A stretch of DNA of 64,000 bases from Daphnia pulex (taxonomy: Eukaryota; Arthropoda; Branchiopoda; Diplostraca; Daphniidae), in NCBI RefSeq assembly GCF_021134715.1, contig NC_060028.1:1634501-1698500 (forward strand), read 5' to 3'. The number at the start of each line of letters is the position of its first letter. Position 1 is the stretch's first letter. A program made the position numbers and the translations under genes. The notes beneath the pieces were generated by a model, which made no database searches, was not told the origin of the DNA, and saw only the letters and a list, made by a program, of their open reading frames with translations. Positions 1-11,338 of this stretch are shown here, piece after piece.

Positions 1-693
1 GTCATCATCTTCGCATCGCATCAAATAGTCCCGGGTTCGATTCCCTCCATGTCTCTCCCATGACTGTAATGCTCCTACTGTATATGTATGTCTGAACTAT
101 ATGCAAAATCAATATACGGTCACCAATAATAAACGATCAAACACTGAAGAATAAATCAAAATAATTGTCTCACTTCTAAATTCACCTCCCGATCTATTAG
201 ACGCCCTGTTGCTATAAAGGACGTCTATCATAAGGATCGTAACCCATTAAACCCCGGTTTCTCGACATGCTGGTCACAATCTGAAGTTGTGTCCGTTAGA
301 CTTACGCTTAGCCCCTGACGATAGTCGACGGTTGCCGTTCACTCGGTAACACTAGACGGTCGAATTAAGGCCCAGTAGGCAGCCAATGAAGTAAGAGCGT
401 GACCTCAAGTCAGATACCATTCCCAACAACCTTCCCTTTTGTTATAATTATTATAAATGATTATTTTTGTAGTGATTATTAATTTACTATTCTATCTATT
501 CTATTTGGTGGAGATGGAGTTTGAAATCGTTTTTCTTATTAACCAATTAAATAGAAATGAATTCTTAATTTCTAAAAAATCAGAAACTGAAAATGCCAAA
601 AATTTCCGCATAGTAGCTATATGGTTCAGTCATTATGTAAGTTTATTCCGCAGCAAAAAAAAAATTGAATAACCATATTTCATGTTGCGATAT
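1..693. other. Intergenic, no gene recognised
   Basis: No coding region is supported here. The first 60 bases contain a tRNA T-loop-like string (GGTTCGATTCC) but the flanking stem does not pair and no other tRNA arm is visible. Bases 430-670 are AT-rich and open for 71 codons by chance. The stretch lies downstream of the minus-strand gene that ends at 694. Confidence 0.5.
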
Positions 694-1973
694 TTACTGA
701 TGAACTTGCACTTGTTGTAGATCTGGAATCGTTGCTGGTGCGATTGCTGGAGCCACTGCTGGAGCCGTTACCAAAATCTGTTGCGGTTGCGGTTGACTAT
801 GCTGGGTTATCTGGGGGACATAGGATACTTGAAATGTTGGTAGCTGTTGCACATTCAATGACACAGGCTGATGTGCTACCGGCTTGAAGTGACCCGATTG
901 TTGTGGGTGCTGTCTTCCATTTCCAAAGTGAATAACCTGAAATGAACCATGAAATCAAATGGCCAGTTAAAAACACGATGTTAGCAGTAGCAGTATAATG
1001 AACGTAGAGACAAGATAAGAGTAAATCTTTTAGAGTTTTCCTTTGAGTAAATACAATGCTATAGGCCTACCTGTTGGCGACTGACAGTTGTCGTGGCGAT
1101 ATTATGCCTGCTATAATTACCGCAACAGAGGACATCCGACGCGCAAAGGATCAAAACGACTGAACTGATGGCAGCCAATACGCTGACTGCCATCAGACTC
1201 CATTCCAAACCTACCCACGGCCCGCCTGTATAATCAACACAAAATAAAAAACCAGAATTACGGTAATAATTCAAGAAGAAGTCTGTACTAATTTAACATC
1301 TTTTGCATGGCTAAATTGATGAGTATTATACAACAATTAATATATTATAAACATGCCACCTTACATGTTTTCCCGTATTCTGAATTCTCGCAACCGGGGA
1401 GAACGCCCATAGAAGCCGCCATTCCGGACAGAGTAGCGGAGACGATGGAAGCGCCCAATGCAAACGCCGACACTAGGATGGTCGTCGTCAACCTAATATG
1501 TTAAATCAAATCGATAATCACAATTTGATTGACAAAATATAATGCGTTGAAGTACTATAATATTAAAATAGCAGTTTCCATATCATACCGCCATTTTCTC
1601 TGTTTGGAACTGGCAGCCATTCCGAATGAGCCAGCCATGAAGTAGGAAACACCTGCCCAGATTCCGAAGCCGATGTCGTCAAAGCCGTAAGGGATGTAAG
1701 AGTCCAGAAAAATAGAGATCACCAAGGCGGATAACTGCACTCATCATTATGATTGACAAACCGATTGGTAGACGAATTAATTTGTTTTTTTTGCGCTCTT
1801 ATTAAGTGTAGTAAAATTCACGTTTGATATTTAGTACTACACAATAAATATACCTGTATGAAGATGGACGCAAGACCCAAAGGCACATTGATCTTGCAGG
1901 TAGCATTAAAGATTTTGCTGTTTTTTAATTCCTTTGGGGAAAACATGACGTGGATTGCGTTGGCGTTGTTCAT
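694..1973 (-). CDS. CD20/MS4A-like four-TM membrane protein, paralogue A
   Basis: Five exons on the minus strand: 1854-1973, 1589-1734, 1365-1492, 1071-1225, 694-936. All borders are GT-AG, intron phases are 0, 2, 1, 0, and the product is 263 aa. Four hydrophobic segments lie near residues 31-52, 63-83, 92-119 and 135-160. The TM2 pattern FGIWAGVSYFMAGSFGMAA resembles the FWG-ISGSLS signature of the vertebrate MS4A/CD20 family. TM3 carries LSGMAAS, and TM4 begins W-x-x-LEWSLMA and ends in Cys pairs. The C-terminal 80 residues are Gln/Pro/Ala-rich with no signal peptide, as expected of a tetraspan protein with both ends in the cytosol. It is the last of four paralogues on this strand. The family call rests on topology and motif similarity; the function is unknown. 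MARVEL-type tetraspan is the alternative. Confidence 0.8.
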
Positions 1974-3225
1974 TTTCACAAGTATAGAAGTAGGTAGCCT
2001 ATAAAGCTGTTTGACGGTTCAGACTCCTTTGTATTTAATTGAACTAAGTGCATAGAAACACGGGGTATAGCGGCCATATACAAAGTGCTGGGCCAAGAGA
2101 CCCGATTAAGTATCTACATACCGCTTATAGATAATGTATTGACAAACTGCTGCTGATAAAGTTTGACACGATATTTAATTAGCTTATCGATGGATGTTTG
2201 TGAGCAATGAGAGCAATTGCGTATCATGGAACGTATGACGAAATTAAGAACTATGTCCGTTTGAGAGAGATGTTATAACGATAACATTTGTCGGTTAATA
2301 TGAGTCAATTTTACTGAATGTATATTTTTGCGGAGCTTACGCATCAATGACGACTTTGACTTTCCTCTGAGCTTTGGCTGTCGAATTATTACTCATCTGC
2401 AACTGAAAATTCGTGATTTCGTAGTTCACGGTGGCTTTTTTTATTTATTTTATATTTAATTTGTACTGTGTGTGGAGATAATAGGGACCACTGCAGCTAT
2501 TCCAGCTGTTCTCCTTGACGACTTTACTACTTAATTTTAAAAAATCGCAGGCTATTAGAAATGCTGATGATTTATATTACTATGGTGTCGCTCATTTTTT
2601 CACAAATGAAAAACAAAATAAAAAAACGGTTTTCATCTTTATTTTGACATCGTTATTATATTTTTGAGTTCAAAGTAGAACCAAGTGCGGAAACACTAAA
2701 TTACATGGATACAAAAAGACTGGATATACAGATATTTTTCCTGATTAAGTAAATGCCAACAATATGGCTGCAATTAGATAAAATACGAGCAAAGTTTGAG
2801 ACTGTTGGATGGCTACGTGCACAACTCCAATATTCAATCAGTTTCTTTTTATCAGTGTATATTGACTGCTGATGGACGAAATTATTAAGAGTTGTCGAAT
2901 TTTAGCATAGCCGCGGTCTATCTAAGTAAAAAACCTTATTTTGTCATTTTTTCGAGCCACGTCCATAGAATATAAGTTATATAGTAAAATACACTCGTAT
3001 GCATAACAGCAGTCACGTTGTATAATTAGCGTTTATTCAGCAGCATGAAATTCGGATATTATTTATATAGATTATTTAATTATAAAACCATTCTGACTAG
3101 TGACTATAATGCTCGCTAGTGCTGTTGCACTTGCGGTAGAACTGATGGAGCCGTTGCTGAAACCGGTTATGGTGTCTGTCGACTCTGAATCAGCTGTAGG
3201 ATGGATATCAGGGTAATTGAAGTGT
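1974..3225. other. Intergenic with paralogue relics
   Basis: No intact gene. On the minus strand, about 2581-2612 matches the start-codon region of paralogue B (about 30 bases including MSD), but the frame stops at once. A short minus-strand frame starting MSNNSTAKAQRK (2344-2395) also looks like a stray first exon. Bases 2668-2885 are a diverged direct copy of 6899-7110. Bases 3096-3225 are the out-of-use former tail of paralogue B. Together these suggest remains of earlier rounds of tandem duplication. Confidence 0.5.
2668..2885 (+). repeat. Dispersed direct repeat, copy 1
   Basis: This is a diverged direct copy of 6899-7110. Shared strings include GAGTTCAAAGTAGA, AGCAAAGTTTGAGACTGTTG and CTCCAATAT-TCAATCAG. 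Each copy lies a few hundred bases 3' of a four-TM paralogue (B here, C for the other copy), so it is best read as ancestral 3' flank carried along with gene duplication. It has no transposon ends. Confidence 0.65.
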
Positions 3226-4434
3226 TCACATCAGCTGTTGCGCTACTTGCGCATTTAATTGCATCGTCGGTTGTTTGACATCAACTGGTTGTTGGCTGTT
3301 TCCAATCCCAATGTCCCCTGTCCCAATGACTACCTGAAATGGTCCATGAGATAAAGGGGTCAGTAGGCTACAATATACTTATTGCATTATAGTTAGCTCA
3401 ATTTAAAAAAAAAAAAACATATTTCAAAATAGGAACAAGATAAAGAGGTAGATCATTATGAGTTTTTTTTTTAAATTAAGTAAATGAATGTAATGCTATA
3501 CCTGATGACCGTCAGTGTTCACGGTTGCGTTTTTATCATTACTGCAACAAAAGACATCCGATGTCAAAGCAATCAAAACTATTGAATCGATCGCAGCCAA
3601 TACGCATACTGCCATCAGGCTCCATTCCAAATTTATCCACGTTGAGCCTGTACATATAATAAAATCAAATATAATTAATATCACATCACTCTCAGTTATG
3701 CTAAATGTGTGTTTTTTTAATTTGAACGAAAAAAAGATTCATTATTATATAACTGCCTTATTGAGGGTCTTATTACATAATTCCCCGTGTGTTGAATCGT
3801 AGCAGCCAGTGGAAACGCCATTGGAAGCCGCCATTCCGGACAGAGTAGCGGCGAAGATCGAAGCTTCGATTGAAAACGTCGACATCAGGAGAGTAAACTT
3901 GATCCAACTTTAAAATTTATTTTACACGTACACCGCAAAAATTTGTTAAATGAGTTCATTATTCATTCACTCACGCCTTATATCATCCTGAATAAATGAT
4001 GGAAAAACCGCAGCTTGTATGTATTGGACTATTGGCCTACCGCATATTATTTCGTGTGAAAGTCGAAGCTAATCCGAAACAGCCAGCTAACAAGACGAAG
4101 ACGCCACTCCAGATTGCGAAGCCCAGGTCGTGGAGGCCATGGGGGACATACGAGTTCAGTGAACCGGAGATCACCAGCACGGCTATCTTGACACACAGCA
4201 TAATATTTTTAGATTAATTCATTTAATTCTCATTTTAGACCAAACAAATGGTGAAGAATGAAATTTGTTTAATGCTTTAAACTATCTACAAATCGCGTAT
4301 CATATTACCTGTATCAAGATGGACGCAAAACCCAATAAGAAGCAGAGCCAGTAAGCGACAGGAAAGAATTGGTTGTTTATTTTCACCACCTGCTGTTGCG
4401 AGAACGCTTCACGATTCCTGCTGGCGTCGCTCAT
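3226..4434 (-). CDS. CD20/MS4A-like four-TM membrane protein, paralogue B
   Basis: Five exons: 4309-4434, 4041-4186, 3777-3907, 3502-3647, 3226-3333. All are GT-AG with the same phases (0, 2, 1, 0) as paralogue A; the product is 218 aa. It starts MSDASRNREAF. TM2 reads LGFAIWSGVFVLLAGCFGLA, TM3 ends in LSGMAASN, and TM4 starts STWINLEWSLMA and is followed by a CC pair. The C-terminal exon is only 36 codons with its stop, against 81 in paralogue A, although about 130 bases of recognisable tail homology continue past the stop. The protein therefore looks C-terminally shortened rather than dead, since all four membrane segments are intact. Closest neighbour in sequence is paralogue A. Function unknown. 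Confidence 0.75.
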
Positions 4435-4857
4435 TTTTCACAAATGAAAAAGATTTATCCCTGAGGGTAGTACTTGTACTACCAGAAGGCATTAAAGTAA
4501 ATGCGGGTGTGTGTGTGTGTGTGTAGGAGTGGGGGGGGGGATGTGGGGGAGTGAACGCTGTTCTGAGCCAGGCTTCCAGAACCTTTAATTCAGAATCAGA
4601 ATAAATTTATAGAAAACTAAACTACTGCATCGATTTTCTTCAAACTTTTTGTGTAAACGTACAGTAATTTATCTCAGCGCTTAGGTAAGTTTCGATTCAT
4701 TTGGTAATACTAAATTTTATTAATTTTTATGCGGATTTAGTCATTAGCTTTTTGTGACTTAGGACAACCACAAAATCCATTAGGTTGTCTGTTGACAGTC
4801 TGTTGATGTCTTGTTCAGTAAAAATAAATTTCGTCAACAGTTTTGTTATTGTTACAG
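4435..4857. other. Intergenic; no Vps33A 5' exon found
   Basis: Contains the GT microsatellite and AT-rich sequence. I looked for the missing first exon of the Vps33A-like copy and for a promoter and saw neither. The stretch upstream of 4858 does not encode the expected N-terminus. Confidence 0.5.
4506..4524. repeat. (GT)n microsatellite
   Basis: A run of about nine GT dinucleotides followed by a G-rich tract, between paralogue B and the Vps33A relic. Confidence 0.9.
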
Positions 4858-6399
4858 GATATTGTTTCTCTTTTAGAGAAGTTCAGTGGAACAAAGGTAT
4901 TTTGGTGTGTGCTATTCCATTTAAGAAATGTACGTAAATTCATCAATTATGCTAGGCAATATTTTGGGATGAACTGGCCCCATTGGTTTGGTGGCACGTG
5001 GCAGAATACAGTTTTCTTAAGGAACTAGATGTTGTAAAAATGTTCCAGTTAAAACCTGGGCGCTTGTCTTCCATATCTGTTAAAAATATACTGTTCATCA
5101 CAAGACCTGAAGTTGAGCTGATGGATTGTATTGCCGATAACTTGCACAGGTATGAATAATCTACATATTTTAACTTTAAATCGTCAACAATAAGTTAATT
5201 TTCATTTCAGCGAAGAAAACCAAGGACATTCTGCTAGTAAGGAATATCAGTTAATTTTGTCTCCCGACGAAGTGCAGTATGTGAACAGCGGCTCAAGGTT
5301 GGTTAAAGTTACTTAAATCAGCGAAGAAGAAATTGTTGACAAAATTATTACTTCATTTAGGACAAAGGAGTGTATGGAACTCTTACTTCTATTGATGAAC
5401 TGCCTGTTGATTTTTTCCCACTAGATAGTAATGTCATTTCAATGGAACTCGATAATGTTTTCAAGGTATTTATTTTTTATTTATGAGCCAAACTTTGAAA
5501 GGGATTGCTTGTCATCAATTTCTTCAAATTTATTCTCAGGATTTATATGTTGACAATGAAATCAGCTCCTTACACCAAATTGCTCATGGGTTAATGTCCC
5601 TCCAAAGTTTATATGGCATTTTCCTCAACGTTGTGGGTAAGGGGCGCCATGCCCGTAACGTATTCGAATTGATGACTCGAATGCGACGTGATATTGGGGT
5701 AGACTGTGATCCTCCCATGTCTCCGTTGTTAAACACTCTCATAATCATTGATAGGACTGTAGATTTGATAACTCCTGTTGTCACTCAGTTGACCTATGAG
5801 GGTCTTATCGACGAATTCTATGGAATAAAACATAGTAAGAAAGTATTGTTAGCTTCTGAGTAAAACAATTATTTTACTTGCATTTTGTGGTTTCATTGTT
5901 ATTTAGATACAGTCAAGCTTCCAGGAGAAAATTTTCAAGCCTAATCACATGCGGGCCAGTCACCTCGCTCTGATGGTAGCTCTGTTAAATCTGTTGTTCT
6001 AAACTCGGCCGAAGAACTTTACGCTGATTTGAGGTGAAATTTTGAATCAGACAAATTTTGCTTCCGACAGTTTTAAAGTTATTTATTTTCGCAGGGACAA
6101 GAACTTTTCAGTCGTGGGTACTGCACTCAGTCGCAAAGCTAAAGCTATTTCAGCTCAGTAGCCTGGATAACGCCATTGTTGCATTTGGAGGTGTTAAGGT
6201 TTCTGCATTCGCACGCGATAGTGGAGAAATATTCCTAGACTCCTTCGATGATTCGGTAATCATGGTTAGTTTAAACTCAATAATATTTCTCCAGCAGTTT
6301 TTTTCATCGGGATTTTTTTTTCTTGTGTATTCTCTTTAGATCAACCCGGATATACCTGATGAAAGGGAGCTGAGGGAGTGGCTTAAAGACAATCAGTAA
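4858..6399 (+). pseudogene. Vps33A: Vps33A (Sec1/Munc18) partial, decayed gene copy
   Basis: Exon-like blocks with good splice borders: 4858-4896, 4956-5149, 5211-5297, 5361-5465, 5540-5834, 5907-6033, 6095-6156. Together they encode the N-terminal half of Vps33A, the Sec1-like core of the HOPS/CORVET tethers. Recognisable strings are KELDVVKMFQLKPGR, CEQRLKDKGVYGTL, IIDRTVDLITPVVTQLTYEG, LNSAEELYADLR and DKNFSVVGTALSRKAKAIS. The extreme N-terminus and the entire C-terminal half are missing (the family is about 600 aa). The third block has a one-base shift before CEQRLK, an in-frame stop follows PGENFQA, and another stop follows ISAQ. From 6157 an unrelated two-exon frame (SLDNAIVAFGG... DERELREWLKDNQ, stop at 6397-6399) follows; I do not recognise it. 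This is a non-processed duplicate because introns are retained. A complete Vps33A should exist elsewhere. Confidence 0.85.
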
Positions 6400-7237
6400 A
6401 CAAATCCTTTTTTACTGATTGTCTGAAGATCTTAATTACTTGACGTCCTTAAACATCGACTGCAGCTAATTGCCTCATCTTTTTTCTCGAATTGTTGCCT
6501 CCATCTGTTTCCCTGAATTGTTGCCTTGCCTCAAACTTTTTTCCTAAAATATGGCTTCGATCTTGTAACCTGAACTGTTGCCTCGATGTTGTACCCTGAA
6601 CTGTTGCCTTTTTACCTCAGCCCTTGTGATGGAGAAATTGGGCCACTGTCTGAGTTTAACTCTAGAATTTACATTCTGTATTATTTTATTTCGTAAATGA
6701 TACAGAAAAAAAATCCAGGAAATTACAATAAACAAAATCTTACGAAATTCCTACATTTTAATTGTTTTGAAAATATAAGCAAAAGCTTTTAACTGATATC
6801 TTGCCCGTTAATACCCGAGGGCGAACCTGGAAGGGTCTTGTTTTTTTTTCCACTTTTGATTTGGGCTGATGGCGCTGATCACTCGACACCATGATTGGAT
6901 CGAGTTCAAAGTAGAGCCAAGGGGAAAATAAGTATACCAAAGGACTGATAATACAGATATCTAGCCTATATTAGCTGATGCATGATTAAGTAATGCCACC
7001 AATAGCTGCAATTACTGATCAAGTACGAGCAAAGTTTGAGACTGTTGGATGACTAGGTGCAACTCCAATATATTCAATCAGCTTTTTATCGGTGTATGAC
7101 TGATGTAATGTATAATATTGTGCATGACGACATGAAGAGTTGTCATATTAGTGCAATAATTTCCTTTGAATATTATTAGTATTATGCTGTTTTACATATT
7201 GTTATAGTTATGTTTCTATTAGTCGCGCCCACATAAT
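6400..7237. other. Intergenic with short imperfect tandem repeat
   Basis: Bases about 6488-6615 hold four imperfect copies of a CTGAA(C/T)TGTTGCCT motif spaced 20-70 bp apart. Bases 6899-7110 are the second copy of the dispersed direct repeat. No gene is seen. Confidence 0.5.
6899..7110 (+). repeat. Dispersed direct repeat, copy 2
   Basis: Diverged direct copy of 2668-2885, ending about 130 bp 3' of the stop codon of paralogue C. See the first copy for the shared strings. Confidence 0.65.
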
Positions 7238-8432
7238 TTATTTGTTAGTTTGCGCCGTGCTGCTGGTAATTTTAATAGTTTTCTTCTGATCTTTGGTTGA
7301 TTTATTATTCACGGTTTCGTTCATCGATGCTAGCCGAGCTGGAACGGAGACCGGGACCAGTTGCACCGATTCCAGTTGTTTGTTCTCCTGCTGACCGACG
7401 TAAACGACTTGTAAATTTGACGCTACAGGCCGGTAATGTTGTGATGGCAGCTGGTTTTTCGCTTGCGCTTTCAAATAGATTGTCTGATTGGCGCCATTAT
7501 CAGGCCGTACAACGTTAGCGTCCTGGAAATTGGAAGATAATAAAAATCAAATCAAATAACAGGGAACAATTTAACTCAATTTTATTACCGCATTTGTAGA
7601 GCCTTTACGTTTGTTGAAGAGTGCCAGTGTCATTAAGAAAATTATAATCAGTGCGCTGAAGAAAGCCAGAACGCTGATGGACACAAGAGTCCACTCCAAA
7701 TAAATCCAAGAATCACCTTCCATCAACCCCCGCCCACCCAAAAAAATTTTAAATTAAATTCCTTCAATTCTCCAATCAAAATGATCTGAGAATCACAGAG
7801 CTTACATAACGAGCTCAAAGATGAAGAGTGATAATAGCAGGACTTGTAAATTCCGTGAGCGGCAGCGATTCCGGAAAGCGTCGAAGCAATTATCGAGGCG
7901 CAGATCGATAGCAACGCCAACACCACAGTCCCTAACATGCTGCATGTAGAAATGACATATTCCCAATTTTATTTATCAAATTATATTTAACAATAAAAAA
8001 AGGTGAAAATATTTTTTTTTTACAGCGATTGAGTTCGTTTATAAGAGGCCGCTATCGCCAAACTTCCGGCAGTCAAGTACAAGGCACCAGCCCAGATCCC
8101 GTGTCCCACAACGTCCATTTGTGTTACGACGCAATGATTGAATAATGAAGTTGCGTAAATCACCAAGGCCGCTATCTATATAGAAAAGCCATTCACAAAA
8201 ATTTGAATTCAAACTCTTTGATTAATTAAATTATTACCTGCACTCCGATGGATGCAATACCCAAGAAGATGCAAAGAATAGCAAAGATCCTGATGTCTGT
8301 CACCTTCATTTCGGGATAATTGAGCGCTGGACGGTGGGGCGTGTCCACAGGAACCATCACCACTGGTTGCCATAGAATATTACCTCCTTCCGGATTGACC
8401 GGAGACACAATTTCAACTTTAGTTTTGTCCAT
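7238..8432 (-). CDS. CD20/MS4A-like four-TM membrane protein, paralogue C
   Basis: Five exons: 8238-8432, 8024-8175, 7806-7939, 7589-7716, 7238-7522. Phases are 0, 2, 1, 0 as in the other paralogues; the product is 297 aa. It starts MDKTKVEIVSPVNPEG, giving an N-terminal tail of about 46 residues. TM1 is around ILCIFLGIASIGVQ, TM2 carries VGHGIWAGALYLTAGSLAIA, TM3 carries STLSGIAAA, and TM4 starts DSWIYLEWTL. The 95-codon last exon encodes a Gln-rich then Lys/Thr-rich cytosolic tail. The acceptor of exon 3 is the CAG at 7940-7942 rather than the nearer TTAG, because only that keeps the frame. A TATA-like element lies at 8488-8494 on the same strand. Function unknown. Confidence 0.78.
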
Positions 8433-9127
8433 TATTTCTTGATAATTTAAAAAAAAATTGTTCAGGTTAATTATTATTAGGAAATAATTATATAAGACCG
8501 CAAGGCGACTACAAGTGTCGATAGTTCAAACTCAACTAGGGCTTTAGAACTTTATAGGAGAGTGTCCAAATGATTTTCTTAATGTCGTAAGAATGCGGCT
8601 TGAAAATATGATGACTTAACTCTTAAAGCCGCTCAGGTTTGTCTAAGGTCAGGTTTTATCACAACAGCCTCGCTTATCCCATTAATGTTTATCATTATTC
8701 CTTATCGCTTTGAACATCCGCGAACATCCGCTCAATTAGGGCTTATTAGGCATAGTCAGAAATTGTGTCACCGTGGTCGCAGTGCCATCAAGGAATTTTA
8801 AGTATGTCAAGTTAAAAACGACTTTTCAAATTTCATACCGAATTTCTTTATTCCGATTCACCTGAAAAATTTGAATCGTCACAAAACACACAAAAATCTA
8901 GCCTAAAGTATTTAACAGCCCGCTCTAAAAAGCTATTTTAATTATAAAGGGAATCACTGAATCAGGCTTGAATAAGCAATCTACACTCTACAAACATAGG
9001 CTCATACCACTAATACAATAGCAAAATTCAATGGATTAAAAATTATCTGAAGAGTGTTGCTCAGTACTGTCCATCTTCTTCCGGTGATTCGGACTCTTGA
9101 GTTCAGACTTCTGACTGGTATATTGTG
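8433..9127. other. Intergenic between paralogues C and D
   Basis: AT-rich spacer holding the presumed promoter of paralogue C and the 3' flank of paralogue D. No further gene, tRNA or repeat was recognised. Confidence 0.5.
8488..8494 (-). promoter_or_regulatory. Possible TATA box of paralogue C
   Basis: TATATAA on the minus strand about 60 bp upstream of the start codon at 8432. The spacing suits a short 5' UTR. AT-rich context makes a chance match possible. Confidence 0.4.
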
Positions 9128-10237
9128 TTAAACCTGTTGTTGGGCCGGAACTTGCTGATCGACGTAGACACCCTGTAAAGTTACCACCGATTCTTGCTGC
9201 ATCATTTATGTCAAGTTGTGGGCAGTGGTTGTGTCCGTCCGTTTTCCCAAATTGTTAAAACAGTTGTGAAAGAAATGGCCGAATTGCCAAGTAAATCAAT
9301 AGACCGCGTACTAGTTTGAAACGGAAACAACTTCATTACCACGTCCGCGATAGTGTTGTGCTTCCGGCAGCAAGTGCAGAGAGAACCGGATGCCAGGATG
9401 GTCAGACTGGTCGAGCTGATAAACGCCACAATCCCGCACATCATCAACGCCCATTCCAATCCCAGCCAAGTGTCACCTATATCAATCAAAATGTAAAATT
9501 TTATAATCAATAGATGATTCCAATCAAAAATTCTAATCATCAAACAAACATATCGAATTGGAGTATCCGAATTTCCGGTAGCAAGAGCTGTAAACGCCCG
9601 ACGAAGCCGCTCCAGCTGAGAGCAAAGACGTCAAGAACGAAGCGAAAATCGATAAAGACGAAGTCACGACGGTTCCCACGAGCCTGTCAAACAAATTGAC
9701 AATTTGATTCAAACCACAAGTTTGTTTAGATATTTTTAAATTGAAATTTTACAACGTTTTCTTCCTCATGAAGGCGACAGCGAATCCAAAACTGCCGGCC
9801 GTCAAGTAGAGCATACCGCCCCAGATGCCATGGCCGACGACGTCCGATGGAAAGTAAACGTAATAGCGATCGAACGTCTCCAGGAATATCACCAAGGTGA
9901 CGGTCTTGAATTCAACGCGCAATTTAATAAAATAATGAATTAATTAGAGACGAAATTAATATGCAAAATCGCTTTGACGTTTTGCCTATACTTGTATGCC
10001 GATGGACGCCATGCCACAGATGAGGCAGGCGGCCGAAAAGATCTTGATGGATAGCTTCTTCATTCCGGGATAACTGATGACGAGTTGACGTGTTGTCTTC
10101 AAATTATTCGCAGGGACCATCGCTAGGGGTGACCACTCAAATGAACTCAAACTGATGTAATACCGCAGCTGGTAGAGCTCGCAAGCGGATCTGACGATGG
10201 ATGGAGACTGAGATCCACTTTGAAATCGAGTCAACAT
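9128..10237 (-). CDS. CD20/MS4A-like four-TM membrane protein, paralogue D
   Basis: Five exons: 9992-10237, 9753-9904, 9550-9683, 9340-9476, 9128-9172. Phases are 0, 2, 1, 0; the product is 237 aa. Exons 2 and 3 have exactly the lengths seen in paralogue C (152 and 134 bp), so C and D are the closer pair. TM2 reads VGHGIWGGMLYLTAGSFGF, TM3 is SSLSIFASFLTSLLSAGAA, and TM4 begins TWLGLEWALMM and ends with a CTCC cluster. The last exon encodes only 14 residues, rich in Gln and Val, so this member nearly lacks the C-terminal tail but has the longest N-terminal tail. The exon 3 donor (ATAT|GTTTGT) is weaker than the others. Function unknown. Confidence 0.75.
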
Positions 10238-11338
10238 TTTGATTCCTTGGAATCGGTCGAGCCTTCGAGATGTAACTGGATGCAGACAATGCGCAATTTA
10301 ATTCAGCTCCCAGTGCAGCAGCATCCGCAACGAGACAGGCGCAGTTGAATGTTTGCTCAATATTCCAACAGGTTGCGTAACATCTTATAAATATGGGCTC
10401 GTGATTCAATAACGGAATATACACAGCGGCGCAGTTGCTGTAAAAATAAAAAAGGAGAAGGTTCGCTCTTTAAAATTAAACTTCCGTGTAACTGGATCGA
10501 TGGATCTTTTTATATGTAGTCTCTAGTTCTCTACGTTGTTGTCAAAATCCTATTCCCAGCAGACGAATTATAGAAGTTTCAAGTTTGTTTATTGAATCGA
10601 TTTTGACAAACGTCTTGCGGACTTCCCTCTATCAGCAGTATTCCGCGCTACAACAAAAACGTTCGCAGAGTTCGACGTTTGACGAAAGTTTTTAAAGAAC
10701 TCAATTTAATTTTCCATTCCAGTATATGCAGCCTGGACAATGTTTGACGAGATCATGTAGTATAAATAGAAAAAAGAAAACTTTTGAAAAATACGCAGAG
10801 AGTCTACAACAACTTTAGGCTATTATTGTATATCAGTAATTCAGTATTGCTCTTCAATAAAATAAAGTTTGTCTTGCCGGTCTCTTGATGTGATCTACGC
10901 AATAAAAAGGGCGGAACCGTTATAGCCTAATTTGAGCTGTTTAATTCGAGCCGAATCTGATGTTCTTTTATCATTGTTTCTTTTTTCCGTAAATTTTTAT
11001 TTCTTATTTTATTTTCATAATTTATCCTTTATCTCAGTAAAAATGTGAAATCGCCTTCTTTTTCCGGTACGACGAGAAACAGTTTTTGTTGGCTAATCAC
11101 CTACGAAAAAATAATAAAGTTGTGTCAAATTTGTTCAATTTAAAAAATCAATGTTACGGCTATAGTTTCGTGATAGTTGGCAACGCTTACTATTTGCTTT
11201 AATTTTTATTCCAGCACACATCCATTGTCTAATTTGCCGCTCAAATGCACAACTAAAATTTGCTATCGCCATTCCGCACGTTGTTGGTGCCCAGTTGAGT
11301 CGAAATTTATTTACGGTGTAGTCTGACAGTCTGAGTCA
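10238..11338. other. Intergenic, presumed divergent promoters
   Basis: This lies between paralogue D (minus) and the SNTX-family locus (plus), so it should hold both promoters. A TATA-like string occurs on the minus strand at 10384-10389, some 150 bp upstream of D. No coding sequence is supported. Confidence 0.4.

Noticed and set aside
30-55. tRNA T-loop-like string GGTTCGATTCCC at the window start
   Set aside because: The stem does not pair and no acceptor, D or anticodon arm is visible within the window.
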